In this document: piece by piece, positions 24,101 to 34,981 of the stretch
Position numbering within the stretch: the first letter of the stretch is position 1
Layout: each line of letters begins with the position of its first letter
Source of the DNA: Camellia lanceoleosa
Taxonomy: Eukaryota > Streptophyta > Magnoliopsida > Ericales > Theaceae
DNA length: 64,000 nucleotides
NCBI GenBank assembly: GCA_025200525.1
Contig: CM045758.1
Span: 2,542,001 to 2,606,000, forward strand
Reading direction: 5' to 3'
Translations under genes and position numbers: made by a program
Notes under the pieces: model-generated
What the model was told of the DNA's origin: nothing
What the model saw: the letters and a program-made list of their open reading frames with translations, nothing else
Database searches by the model: none

Positions 24101-26324
24101 CGCGGACACGCATTTCAGCTTTTATCCGATTTTCTCATTGCATCCTCGCCTCGGTTTGCGTGCGCGTGTGCAGCACATTTCGAGGCTGCCGGTTTATCCG
24201 TTTTTCATTTCATCATCGCCTCGATTTGCGTGCCCGTGTGCACGCATTTCGAGGCACTCTGTTTTATCCGGTTGGCATTGGGTGTGCCTCCGCCTCGGGT
24301 TGCGTGCCCGTGTGCACGCATTTCCGTGCACTGCTTTATCCGCTTGGCATTGCGTATACGCCTCGGTTTGCGTGCCCGTGTGCATTTCGACATTCTGTTT
24401 TATCCGATTGGCATTGCGTATGCCTCCGTCTCGGTTTCGTGCGGGTACACGCATTTCGAGGCACTGTTTTTATCCGGTTTGCATTTCATCATTGCCTCGG
24501 TTTTGCGTGCTAGCACGCATTTCCAGGCACCTCATTCTTATCATTCCGGCATCCTATGTGAGTGTGGCTGAGGCCCTCTTCATGATTGGTATAAGCCCAT
24601 CATTACATTTCGCATGTCATTTCGCATTGCCTCGATTTGCGTGCCAGTGGGCACGCATTTCGAGGCATCTCATTCTCATAGCATCGTGCATGCTAGGTTG
24701 TATGTTAGTTGCATTTCATGCATATCATGTGTATTGCACGGGAAACGAGGCGCGTTCTGTACTCCGAGTAACGGAACGGGTCTCAATTCCCAGGTCACCG
24801 ACACTCCGGATTACCCATGATGGAGTTAGGTTTTGTTGTAGCATTCATATGCATTCATCCCATATTGAGTTGTGCAATTCGATTCCTCGGCCATCATGCA
24901 TCGATGTGCGTGATTGGTGGCACGAGGATCGAGGCATGCATATATTTGTGAAATACATTGCTATGCCCTTTTCCTGCTCTCTGTTGCAGCAAAACCGAGG
25001 ACCAACAACTTTTCGGAGTCCGGCGCGCATTTCGAGAAATACTGCAAACAGAGGCTAATCAGGGCATCCCAGTGGATTTCTGCGCCAGGCAGCCCAACAT
25101 GCATCGTTCATCATAGCAAAGGCGGCCCAAGGCCAGATTCTGACTTTCTTAGTTTAATTTGTTAATTAATTAGGAATTTGTATATTTATTTCCGGACTGT
25201 ATATTCTTTTATTCGGACTGTATATTTATTCGGACCCTCTGCGCGAGGGCATAAATGTAATAAGGGTGTGTGAGTGTGATGTATGTCTTCCAACCCCCAT
25301 TTCTTTCTCCCTTTTATTTACCCGCTTTGAATGGTTAGATATAGGGCATATTTCAATTAGCATACAGTATGACAGCATGTTTGCATCATTCATCTGTATT
25401 GCATGCATCGGGCTCGGCACATCATGCAAACTGCATTGTATTTCAATTCTAAAGTTGAATACATGTTAGCTGTTGCATTCCATATACCATGTTTAGAATA
25501 GCCGAGCCTGCTATAGTTGCATTTTTGCATGTGTTGCATTAGGCATTCTGTATATTTTAGGATCATGCATGATTTCTAATCAGCTTTTGTTTTGGCTTGG
25601 AGTACTAGGTAAGTTTTATGCTTTAGCATCCTTGCATGTGTGTGAGTGACTGCCATGAAAGCATGCTTACCATGAGGCTAAATGCTTATGTGATATAACT
25701 GCCTTGAATGCCTGTGGGTGAAGGTTGAGTTATCTGAACTGGGACGATACATTGACTGTTTGTTTTAAGCCCACTAGATAGTGGCAACATCACTGTTTTC
25801 TAAGCCCACCCGAGGGTGGCAAATCCGCATTTTAGCCTACCTACGGGTAGCACCACCACACCATTTTCAAACAAACAAACATGAAATGTTCAGTTCCAAT
25901 TCAGACGGCCCAGTCTATACTTGTTTGCTGCGAGCATCACATAGTAACCTAGGCCAATAATCGGAATAAGAACTCACAATGTTTTCAAAAACAGATATCA
26001 TGGTTAGTAGAGGCCGGTCTTTGACCGGGCAAGAGAGGGTGCTCACGATGTGACCTTCCCTAATCGTACCCAAGTTCCCGAACCAACTTTGGTGATAGCG
26101 GACACGTGGCCTTCGGCCTTGAGTTAGGGTTTCCTAAATTTCCCATTTTAAAATATTTAGGTGGCGACTCATTATCCGCAAAGCAGTCCATGTTTGGCAC
26201 TTCTTTCAAAAAATCTGTTTTCTTTCAAAACGATTTGCCGGATTTGGACTCTTTGGTTCAAGATTGAGAACCGCAACAAAATCGAGTCCGAACTGTAGCG
26301 AGGTCCCCCGCGGGCGTTGTTACA
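21130..26324 (+). mobile_element. Solo LTR of a related TAT-type family
   Basis: A 5195-bp insert beginning TGTAGACACCCC and ending CGTTGTTACA, flanked by a perfect 5-bp TSD GCGTG (21125-21129 and 26325-26329). Removing it restores the host LTR sequence seen at 8660-8690. Its last ~1.6 kb is clearly homologous to the host LTR (for example 24740-24900 with 8940-9090). Its first ~1.5 kb is different, so it belongs to a related but distinct family. There is no PBS, internal region or second LTR, hence a solo LTR left by recombination. A TATA-like TATTTAAAG lies at 22437-22445. Confidence 0.88.
23640..24680 (+). repeat. Degenerate ~65-70-bp repeats with GCGTG/CACGC hairpin cores
   Basis: About ten to twelve units of the form GCCTCGGTTTTGCGTG-(x)-CACGCATTTCGAGGC followed by TTATCCG-type spacers. 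The outer GCCTCG/CGAGGC and inner GCGTG/CACGC are inverted, so each unit can fold into a stem. The 5' LTR of the host element has a single corresponding unit near 8655. Long open frames across this tract (for example 23913-25058) are repeat artefacts. Confidence 0.75.
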
Positions 26325-28226
26325 GCGTGCACGCATTTCGAGGTGTCTTGTTTTCATCTGATGGCCTCTTATGTGAGTGTGGCTGAGGCTCTCTCATGTT
26401 GGTGTAAGCCCATATTGCATTGCGTATGCCATTTCATTCATAGCATTGTATATGCCCGGTTGTGTATTACCTCGTATAGCATGTATGCCATTCCATGACA
26501 TTGTGTATGTTAGGATTGTATCTTAGTCGCATTTCATGCATGTCATGCATATCGCATTGTGTTCGGATAGAGTTAGCGGACACGGAACGAGGTACGCGTC
26601 CGCACTCAGTGACTTTAACGTGTCTCAATTCCCCGAGTCACCGACACTCCGGATTATCCATGATGGAGTTAGGTTTTGTTATAGTATTCATATGCATTCA
26701 TTCTATATTGAGTTGTGCAATTCGGCTCCTCGGCCATCATGCATCGAGATGCGTGATTGGTGGCATGAGGATCGAGACATGCATATATCTGTGAAAATAC
26801 ATTGCTATGTCTCTTTCCTGCTCTCTGGTGCAGCATATCAAGAATCGTGATCTTAGAGGCTTGGGGCGCTTTTCAAGAAACATTGCAAAACAGAGGCTAA
26901 TTGAGGCATCGCCGTGGATTTCCGCGCAAAGCAGCCCAAACATGCATCATTCCATCATCCGGAGCAGAATCAAGGCAGTCCCTGGCTTGCATGCCAGTTT
27001 TATTTTTCTTAGTTAATTTGTTAATTAATTAGGGATTTGTATATTATTTGGACTGTACTATTCTTTCATTCGGATCAGATATTTATTTGGACCCTCGTGC
27101 GAGGGCATAATTGTAATAAGTGTGGGTGAGTGTGATGTATGTCTTCCAATCCCACGTCTTTCTTCCCTTTTATTTACACCTTATGATGGTTAGATTAGGG
27201 TATATTTCAATTAGCATACTGATGACAAAGATGTTTGCATCATTCATTTGTTTTGCACGACTGGGCTACAAGATCATACAAACTGCATTTGTATTTCAAT
27301 TCCAAATTGAATACATGTTAGTAGTATTCCATATGTCATGTTTAGAATAGTCGAACTGCTATAGTTTGCATTTTGCATGTGTTGCATTAGGCATTTCTGT
27401 ATACTTAGGATCATGCATGATTTCTAATATAGTTTCTGTTTTGGCTTGGAGTACTCGGTGAGTTTTATGCTTTAGCATCCTTGCATACGTGTGAGTGATT
27501 GCCATGAATAGCATGCTTACCATGAAGCTAGCTGCTTATGTGATATAACTGCCTTGAATGCCTGTGGGTGGAGGTTGAGTTACTTGAAGTGGAACAAATC
27601 ATTGACTGTTTGTTTTAAGCCCACTAGATAGTGGCAAAATCATGTTTTTCTTAAGCCCACCCGAGGGTGGCAAATCCACGTCTTAGCCTACTTGCGAGTA
27701 GCACCATCAAACCATTTTCAAACAAACAAGCATGAAATGTTTTGTTCCAATTCAGGCGACTCAGTCTATACTTGTATGCTGTGCGCATCACATAGTAAAT
27801 CTAGGCTAATAACCGGAATAAGAACACACAATGTTTTCAAAAATAGATATCATGGTTAGTAGAGGCCGGTCTTTGACCGGGCGAGCGGGGGTGCTCATGA
27901 AGTGACCTTCCCCAATCGTACCCAAATTCCCGAGCCGAGGCAACTTTGGTGATGACGGACACGTGGCCTTTGGCATCGAGTCAGGGTTTTCTAAATTTTT
28001 CATTAAAAAATATTTAGGTGACGACTCTGTATCTGGCAAAGCAGTCCATGTTTGGCACTTCTTTCAAAAAAAATCTGTTTTCTCAAAACGATTTGCCGGA
28101 TTTGGACTCTTTGGTTCAAGATTAAGAACCGTGATATTTGAGTCCTTGAACTGTAGTAGACCCAAAAGCGAACTAGAACGGGGGGGACTCGCACTCCTCC
28201 CCGGGACGCGTTCGGGGACGTCTACA

Positions 28227-30900
28227 GATGGGCTAGTTTTGTTTTGTTTAGTAAGTTGAAGACTTTGAAAGTTGCCCTTAAAAAATGAATTAGAGAGGTA
28301 TTTGGGAATGTCACCTACAAATTGAAGCAAGCTGAGATGGAGTTACATAAGATTGATCTTTTGGCTCAAGAAATGGACCTTGATGATTCTAAGAAAGCTA
28401 GAAGGAGAGAGATCGGAAATATGTGGAGGTTGAATAGAATGTTAGAGAGGATTTGGTTGCGGTCCAAACTTAATTAGGCTTTAAATGGGGACAAGAATAC
28501 TAGGTTTTTTCATATTATGGCTAGAAGCGAAAAAAATAGAAATGAGATCAACTCAATTAGGACTGGTGATATGGTGCATGAGGCCCATAGTGATGATAAC
28601 AATGGAGTATATAGTCATCTCAAGAATCACTTTTCAGAGTCATGGATGGCAAGGCCTAAGTTGGGGATGGGGAGGGGAGGGAGGGGACTTCACAAGTGAG
28701 GAGTAGTGAAATGTTTAACCATCTTGAAGATGTATTCTCAAAAGAGGAGATCAAGGCTGCAGTGTTTCATTGTGATGGGAATAAAGCTCTACGACCTGAT
28801 GGCTTTAATATGGGTTGTTTTCAAAAGTTTTGGAAGATTATGAAAGATGAGGTGGTTCAATTTATGAATGAGTTTCACAGGAATGGTTGTTTGGTCATTG
28901 GGATTAATAGTGCATTCATCACATTGGTCCCAAAAAAGCTGAATTCAATTGGATTGTTTGATTATAGATCAATCAGTCTAGTTGGATCATTGTATAAAAT
29001 TGTTGCAAAGGTTTTGGCTAAAAGATGGAAAGTTGTGCTGCCAGAAGTTATAAGTGAGCCACAATCAGCATTTTTGGGAGGTAAAAATATTCTTTATGGA
29101 GTGTTAATAGCTAATGAGGTTGTTGATGGATGGAAAAAAGCCAAAAAAAAGGTGTAATAGTTAAACTAGACTTTGAAAAGGCTTATGACTCCATAAATTG
29201 GGAATATCTATTATCAATGTTATCAAACTTTGGCTTTGGTGCTAAGTGGATTGCATGGATTAAGGAGTGTATTTCATCAGCTAGGCTATCCATCCTAATG
29301 AATGGATCCCCAACTGAGGAGTTCAAACCACAAAGAGGTCTTAGACAAGGTGATCCCCTATCATCTTTTTTGTTCAACTTAACTGCTGAAGGGCTTAACA
29401 TACTACTATCTAGAGCATCTGAGTTGAGACTTATAAATGGTGTGAAGATTGGTGTGAATGAGACTAGGCTTACCCACTTGCAATTTGCTGATGATTCTAC
29501 ACTGTTCTGTGAAGCAGATTTGAATGAAGTGGTGAACTTAAAAAGGGTTTTAAGGTGCTTTGAGATTATGTTTGGATTAAAGATAAATTATCATAAGAGT
29601 GTAGTATGTGGGATGGGTGTGCCTAAGGATACCCTTGCTGTTTTTGCATCTAAACTTAATTACAAAACTCTGAGTTTTCCTTTAAAGTATCTTGGCTTAC
29701 CATTAGGGGCCAACCCAAGTAGGAAGGCAACTTGGAAACCCGTGCTTGATAGTGTGAAAAGTAAATTGGCTGGTTGGAAGAGAAGGTTTTTGTCCTTTGC
29801 AAGTAGACTAACATTGATAAAGTCTATGTTATCCTCTTTGCCAATTTATTCCTTGTCTCTTTTCAAGATGCCTGAAAGGGTGGAAAGAGAAATTGAGAAA
29901 ATTCAAGCTTCATTCCTATGGGGAGGTTTGAGCTGAGAAAGAAGATTCACTTAGTTAAATGGTTTGGGGTCACAAAAAAGGTGGATCAAGGGGGTTTAGG
30001 CATCAGAAGAATTAGGGATGTGAATGCATGCTTGTTACTAAAGTGGTGGTAGAGGTTTGGGAGTGAAAAAGAGGCTCTGTGGAGAAGAATTATTTGTAGC
30101 AGGTATAAGTTGGATTTAGGTAGCTGGTTACCATCTCTCAGTCCTAATAGCAAGTATTCGAGAGTGTGAAAAGGGATTGTTGCAATTGTAGAGCAGAGTC
30201 CGAGATTGTATAACATGTTTATAAATAATTTTTGACTTAGAGTTGGGAATGGTAGTAGCATTAACTTTTGGAATGACAGAAGATGTGGTGATATAAGGTT
30301 GAAGGAGGAGTTTCCAAGTTTATTTAGGCTGTCTGTGGAGAAAAATGAATCTCTAAGTTTGATGCATGAGAGAGGGGGTAACTCAGGGGAATGAGTGTTT
30401 CATTTAAGAAGGTCTTTATATGAATGGGAGTTGCAGGAGGTTTTGAGATTATCTACTGTCACTTATCATTGATCTGCAATTAGATGTAATCAGATTGATA
30501 GAGTTATGTGGATAGCTACAAACTCTTCCTCAGTTGTGTACTTTGTGGCCTCTATATATAAGGTCAATAAGGATTACCTTGGTCCCAAGGTCACTATCAA
30601 TAAATTGGCATGGATCAAGCACATCCTCCTAAAAGTTCAGTTTTTTGGATAGTTCGCAGGGAAGGGTCGAGTTAAGACTCTTGAGTATCTACATGGAATT
30701 GGAGTCCTTCATAGCAATGATCCCAACTTGTGTGTGTTTTGTAAAGCAGAATGTGAATCCTTGAATCATGTGCTGATATCTTATCCTTTCTCATGGCAAG
30801 TCTGGATGAATATACTTAGCTGGTGGGATGTTCAAGGTGCTTTGCCAGGGTCAGTTGCAGAAATGCTGCATTGGTGGGCTGGGGGTTGGGTTAGAAGAAG
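28227..30900 (+). pseudogene. L1 ORF2, reverse transcriptase and C-terminal region
   Basis: Second half of the split ORF2. Open blocks 28696-29157 and 29130-29936 are joined by a frameshift in an A-tract at about 29150. RT motifs read in order: DGFNMGCFQKFW, LVPKK, DYRSISLVGS, KLDFEKAYDS, QRGLRQGDPLS, FADDS (about 29484) and FPLKYLGLPLG. After a stop at 29934-29936 a C-terminal region continues with GGLGIRRI. Near 30690-30790 it shows a Cys/His cluster (LCVFCKAECESLNHVL) of the zf-RVT type. The YxDD-equivalent FADD is intact, but stops and frameshifts make it non-functional. Confidence 0.88.
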
Positions 30901-31380
30901 GTGAAACTGATTTGGAGTGCTTCCCCTTTAGCTGTGCTTTGGTCCTTGTGGAAGCTAAGAAATGACTGCCTATTCAGGAATTCTACTCCTATTTGGATGA
31001 GGTCTGTGAATTAATTAAAACCAGAGTTGTTATGTGGGTTAATCTGAAGCTCAAAGAGTTTTAACTTCACAATCAAAAACTTTGTGTTTAATTTTAGACA
31101 GGTAAGAGCCTGCCTTGGGCATAAGATGGTGGTGGCTGCTTAGATTGAGTTTCTTTCGGTGTGAGCTGTGGGTGTTGTGTTGTTTTCTTTTGCTCCTGTG
31201 CTATCTTCTTGGTTGGTTACTCACCAGCCTTGAGGGGTGCAAGCAGAGGATGTGCTAGTTCTATAGTGCCACCTTAGGTGGGAGTATAGAGCTAGTTGTG
31301 ATATTTTTTGTACTCTCCCACTTTATTGATGTAATTTTCCTGTTATTAGCAATAAAGTATCTTTTTGCTTATTCAAAAAA

Positions 31381-31394
31381 AACTTATTAGGTTT
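31381..31394. repeat. Target-site duplication of the L1 LINE, 3' copy
   Basis: AACTTATTAGGTTT directly after the short A-tract ending at 31380. It is a perfect match to 3401-3414, 28 kb away. Confidence 0.9.
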
Positions 31395-31525
31395 ATCCAT
31401 GGTGATGTATTAATTTTAGTCTTCAAAACCCAACTTGCGTGCTAGTTAGCCCGATCTTGACGATGACTTTGGAGTTAGCAGTCTTTGCTTCAAGTTGTCA
31501 TAATTTTCAACTTAATTAAAATTAC

Positions 31526-33279
31526 CTTGATTAGAAAATCATGAGTATCAAAGGCTGTTTGTAAATCTCCTGTCTTGTAAATTGTCGTGTTTTTAGAGTA
31601 AGAGAATCCAACACCAGCAGGGGAGTCCAAGTATATCATGTTCGAAACCTACGGGGATAATAAAATTGAAAATTATATACGTGAGATCAAGTTTTTTAGA
31701 TATTAATTTTCAGGAAAAAACAAGGGAAACATATAAACTAGTATAGAACTATGGATTTTTTTTTTTTTTTTTTTTTTTTTGGGGGGGGGGGGGGGGTTTA
31801 GTAAAACTATGGAATTTCTCTCTTTAGACTTTAGTACATGATGCATTAAACTATAAAGTAATTAACAAACAGAAAATAAAAATTATTTGTTGGGTGGCCC
31901 AACTGCTTCCTTCTTGGGAATGAATTACAAGTTATTTCAGTTAATATAATCTTTAGGAGACAATCTATAGACATGAGATTTATTAATTAAAATTATTTTA
32001 TAAGTGGAAAAAAAAAAATGAAGATTGTATGAAAAGACTGTGAAGTTGACAACCTTAGACCAGCTGTATGGATTGAGATGCAATTTAGGCAGGCTTCCTT
32101 CCGTTTTCCCTGCTTCGAAATTGAATGGTCCTATACATATATTTGAGCACAAAAATTAATATTATATATATAATCGCAATCAGTATCAAAATATGTCACT
32201 CACACATATATTCTAATTAAACAACATCAATGAGCCCAATTGAATAATAATCCATTGGAAATTCTAATATAAATACCCTTGAAAATAGTGTATCATATTG
32301 CTATTTTTTTCTTTAATTATGACATTATTTTAGTTATAACTCATAAGTTTTTTGGTTATGTCTTATGTTGTATTTAGTTAAGAATTTTTTTTTTTTTTTT
32401 TAGTTATGACTCATAAAGTATGAAATTATATTTTTTAATTATAAAGTACATATGATACACGTCCTGTTATACTATTGTGTTTCCCAATATTCATATATAT
32501 ATATATATATTAATATTGGTCAAGACATGTCACACAGTAGAATCTGCATATATCTTCTATTCCAAGACATTAGTTACAGGTCAAGAAATATAATTGTGTA
32601 AAGAGCAACGATTAAGCTTAAAAAATTGAAAAAGGGAAGCTATTAGCTAGATAGATAACAAGTGATTAAGTTATATTAATGTAATTGAAAATTGACATGT
32701 TTGAAGTCAATTAAGGTACCATGTTCATAGACGAAGCCATCAAAGCTAGAGCAACCTGGACCACCATTGAGCCATAGAACTACCGGATCATCCCTTGGAT
32801 TTCTTTCCGACACTACAAAGTAATAGAAAAGGTTCTTCGAGGAAGCAATATCTCCATTTATGGTTACATACCTTCACATCATATCCCCAATTAAGTCAGT
32901 AAAATACATTCTAGCAATACTTCAAACTTAGAAAAATTATTTAAAAAAATTATTCAGAAAAAAAAGAAAAAGAATCAATGGTCTACAATAATTGCGGGTG
33001 TGACCCACTTCTCATTAATTTTAAATATATTTTTATGGTCCATTTTAAAATTCTACTACATACAAATCTTCATGTATATATGTAGAATTGTAGAATAGTT
33101 GTAAATGTATTTGCATACCCAGAGTAGTGTTTTGAAGGAAAGGTGCCATTGAATCCTGGAAGGCTCTTAATCAGAGAGGCCTTTGGTGCTGCTTCGACGA
33201 TAATAATCTCACATCCCAAAAGCAAGCACCAAACTGATGATATCTTCAAAATTACTATTAACTTCTCCATGCCCATCAT
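31526..33279 (-). CDS. SCPL20-like: Serine carboxypeptidase-like protein (SCPL20-like), copy A, exons 1-4
   Basis: 5' block of a secreted or vacuolar serine carboxypeptidase (peptidase family S10, alpha/beta hydrolase fold). Exons on the minus strand: 33279-33119, 32871-32720, 32130-32054 and 31648-31526, all with GT/AG borders and matching phase. Exon 1 encodes a hydrophobic signal peptide followed by [13 protein letters not shown] and the family's FPSKHYSGY motif. Exon 2 carries the substrate/oxyanion motif NGGPGCSS. Exon 4 carries [10 protein letters not shown]. The start at 33279 is the first of three in-frame ATGs (33279, 33276, 33270); the third aligns with the start of copy B. No stop or frameshift is seen. 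Exon lengths match copy B exactly apart from the start. The coding sequence resumes about 30 kb away at 1169. The family is certain from the motifs; substrate and expression are unknown. Confidence 0.9.
31756..31796 (+). repeat. Homopolymer junction T25-G16
   Basis: A run of about 25 T directly followed by about 16 G, in intron 3 of SCPL copy A. It is unusual for genomic sequence and may be a sequencing or assembly artefact. Confidence 0.6.
32288..32460. mobile_element. Candidate small MITE in SCPL copy A intron 2
   Basis: A 173-bp AT-rich segment bounded by perfect 11-bp inverted repeats GTGTATCATAT/ATATGATACAC. It contains repeated TTAGTTATGACTCATAA-like blocks. No clear target-site duplication was found. 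Confidence 0.4.
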
Positions 33280-34981
33280 GCCTGCCTATCTCACTGTTTT
33301 CTTTACAATTCTCGACACAAACATAATAAAACAAATTAATTATACATAAGTTGAAGAAACTTTTGGATTGATAATTAGCAAACCATGCAATGCAAGTTGC
33401 GAGAGGGCTGTTTTGGAATGAGATGTATGATGAGGATATTTATAAAGAATACTTGTACAGTACAAGTTCACATACATACAGCTCTTCTTGCCATTTCTGG
33501 TTGGAATAACAAACTGTCCTTTCCTGGGAAAAGGAATGGGATTCGAGTTCGACACCACACGACACACACAAGTGCTGCAACTGAATGCTACTAAAAAATT
33601 GCTGAGCAAAACTGAGTTAGAGAGAGACAGAGAGAGGGTATAATGATTGGGGTGGGGTGGGGTGGGGTGGGCATGACTTATTAGATTGGAGTCAAGTCCA
33701 GATATAGATACTACTATACTATCTATGATGATGATGATGACGACGACGACATCATTGAGTTCTTATTTTTCGTTACCGTCAAACAGATGAATCGCGAACA
33801 TATTTTTATTTAAAGACTAAGACAATAAAGAGTATAATTTTATATAAAAGGTGATGTATCAATTTTTGTTTTATCACATAATTAATCATGTAAGAGTAAG
33901 ACCTAACTCCCAAATTATAAGTGAATTTCTAGCATTTCTTGCATTCTCTGTTTTTACTTCTTGAAGATTGCAATTGGAGGACTCTTTTGTGCCCAACAAA
34001 TTGGAATCTTTCTAGATTCTCATGGAATCCAAATTTGAGAATTCTTTTCTACATTTGATAAAAAATTATTTCTTTGGACTTGTGTTTGTCTTTGAATTTT
34101 TGAATTAAGAATTTTAAACAAAAATTACCAAAGAAAATAAAATATGAAGAGAAAAGTGAATGATATAAAAGTTAAATGTTCTACGTTTTACTTTTCTTTT
34201 CTTTTTGTTTTTTGGTTGAAATTTTTTTCTTCAAATTCTAAAACCAATGGTATTTGAATTTTGGATTTACATAGAAATGTGTGAAAGAAAAATAAAAAGA
34301 GACCTTTTAATTTATTTTTTTATAATAAATCTCTCCACAAATTTAAAATTCAAATACAATTTCTACCTTAGAGTCTCAAATTTATTTATTTGGAAAAAAA
34401 ATGTCCCAAATTTATATATAATATAATACATATTAGCAGTAACTCTTGCCATGTGTGGGATTCACAGATTGGTATAAATAAATTACAAAAAATATCAAAT
34501 TAAACAAAAAGACAAATGAAATATGCAAAAAGAAAAAAAAAAAAAAGAGTAATTTTTATATATCAATAAACATATAAATAAAGTGTGAGTAATTTCAGTA
34601 GTGTAATACTATCTTTAAACAAAGGACATTCATAAGACGGCTCAAAATATGTAATATGAAGTTGTTTGTTAAAAGTTACATTATCAACATCATCATCCCA
34701 AAAGATTTACACCAACACATAGGAGAGAGAATCCTACACCTAGGAGAGAGAATCCTTACTTCACATGAGAGGTGAATATTATTGAGAATTTGGAGATATT
34801 TCATGCTCCATCATATTCTTCTTATAATATATAAGATAAGATTCAATTTGGACGGGCAAATCATCCCATTTTGGTAGGATGTAAAATTCATTCTCTTATT
34901 AAAATCAATAATTATTTTCTTCATCCTAATTTCTCTTGTACAAATCATGAATATTCTCATTTGTATTGATCAACTTTGTAA
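33280..34981. other. Intergenic region upstream of SCPL copy A
   Basis: Holds the putative promoter of copy A, a G-rich GGGGT repeat (33649-33671), a GAT/GAC trinucleotide tract (33727-33750) and AT-rich sequence. A duplicated AGGAGAGAGAATCCT block lies near 34722-34755. No coding region is supported. Confidence 0.6.
33437..33444 (-). promoter_or_regulatory. Candidate TATA box of SCPL copy A
   Basis: The minus strand reads TATAAATA about 160 bp upstream of the copy A ATG, in otherwise mixed sequence. It is the best TATA match in the first 300 bp upstream. No transcription start is known, so this is a motif-based proposal. Confidence 0.4.

Larger units (their letters stand above)
6456..28226 (+). 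mobile_element. TAT/Ogre-lineage Ty3/gypsy-type LTR element, non-autonomous (gag only)
   Basis: A 21.8-kb element inserted in L1 ORF2. It has a 5' LTR (6456-10575), a tRNA-Arg-type PBS, an internal region of 8.3 kb, a PPT and a 3' LTR (18922-28226, itself split by a solo LTR). Without that solo LTR it is about 16.6 kb. LTR ends are TGTAGACACC...TCTACA. The flanking 5-mers are GATAG (6451-6455) and GATGG (28227-28231), a TSD with one G-to-A change. That change turned the L1 codon TGG into TAG, and the restored frame matches L1 ORF2. Internally only gag-like coding sequence is found; no protease, RT, RNase H or integrase motif could be recognised on either strand. Long LTRs, the Arg primer and the gag knuckle pattern point to the TAT/Ogre lineage. 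Confidence 0.88.
18922..28226 (+). repeat. 3' LTR of the TAT-like element, split by a solo LTR
   Basis: Parts 18922-21129 and 26330-28226 align with the 5' LTR; after removing the nested insert and one TSD copy they total about 4.1 kb. The first two bases (TG) of the LTR are missing: the PPT runs directly into TAGACAC. It ends GGGGACGTCTACA at 28226, directly before L1 sequence. Confidence 0.9.
3415..31380 (+). mobile_element. L1-type LINE, full length but decayed, split by an LTR retrotransposon
   Basis: A plant L1 non-LTR retrotransposon in two parts, 3415-6455 and 28227-31380, about 6.2 kb in total. It is interrupted by the TAT-like element at 6456-28226. The layout is complete: short 5' region, ORF1 with an RRM domain, ORF2 with APE-type endonuclease, RT and a C-terminal Cys/His (zf-RVT) region, then a 3' UTR with AATAAAG and an A-tail. 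A perfect 14-bp TSD flanks it. Both ORFs carry stops and frameshifts. It lies antisense to the SCPL gene in intron 4. Confidence 0.92.
1170..31525 (-). other. Intron 4 of SCPL copy A, enlarged to 30.4 kb by nested transposons
   Basis: The interval lies between the exon 4 donor (ending CAAG then gtaat) and the exon 5 acceptor (cag before TGG). The same intron in copy B is 186 bp (44810-44995). Short intron sequence homologous to copy B is recognisable at both edges: 1170-1218 next to exon 5 and 31381-31525 next to exon 4. Everything between is inserted: an RTE LINE fragment, a Tourist-like MITE, an L1 LINE, a TAT/Ogre-like LTR element inside the L1, and a solo LTR inside that element's 3' LTR. 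Splice signals of both flanking exons are intact. Confidence 0.9.

Noticed and set aside
23913..25058. A 381-codon open frame, the longest in the window
   Set aside because: It lies across the hairpin-unit array of the solo LTR, with overlapping open frames on both strands, biased Cys/Arg/His composition and no domain. It is an artefact of GC-rich repeats lacking stops.
21130..26324. Reading the nested insert as a full-length LTR element
   Set aside because: No second LTR pair, PBS or internal domain is present within it; start, end and TSD fit a single LTR.
1..33279. Calling SCPL copy A a pseudogene because of the inserted transposons
   Set aside because: All visible exons are open, correctly phased and have intact splice sites; insertion into an intron alone does not prove loss of function.
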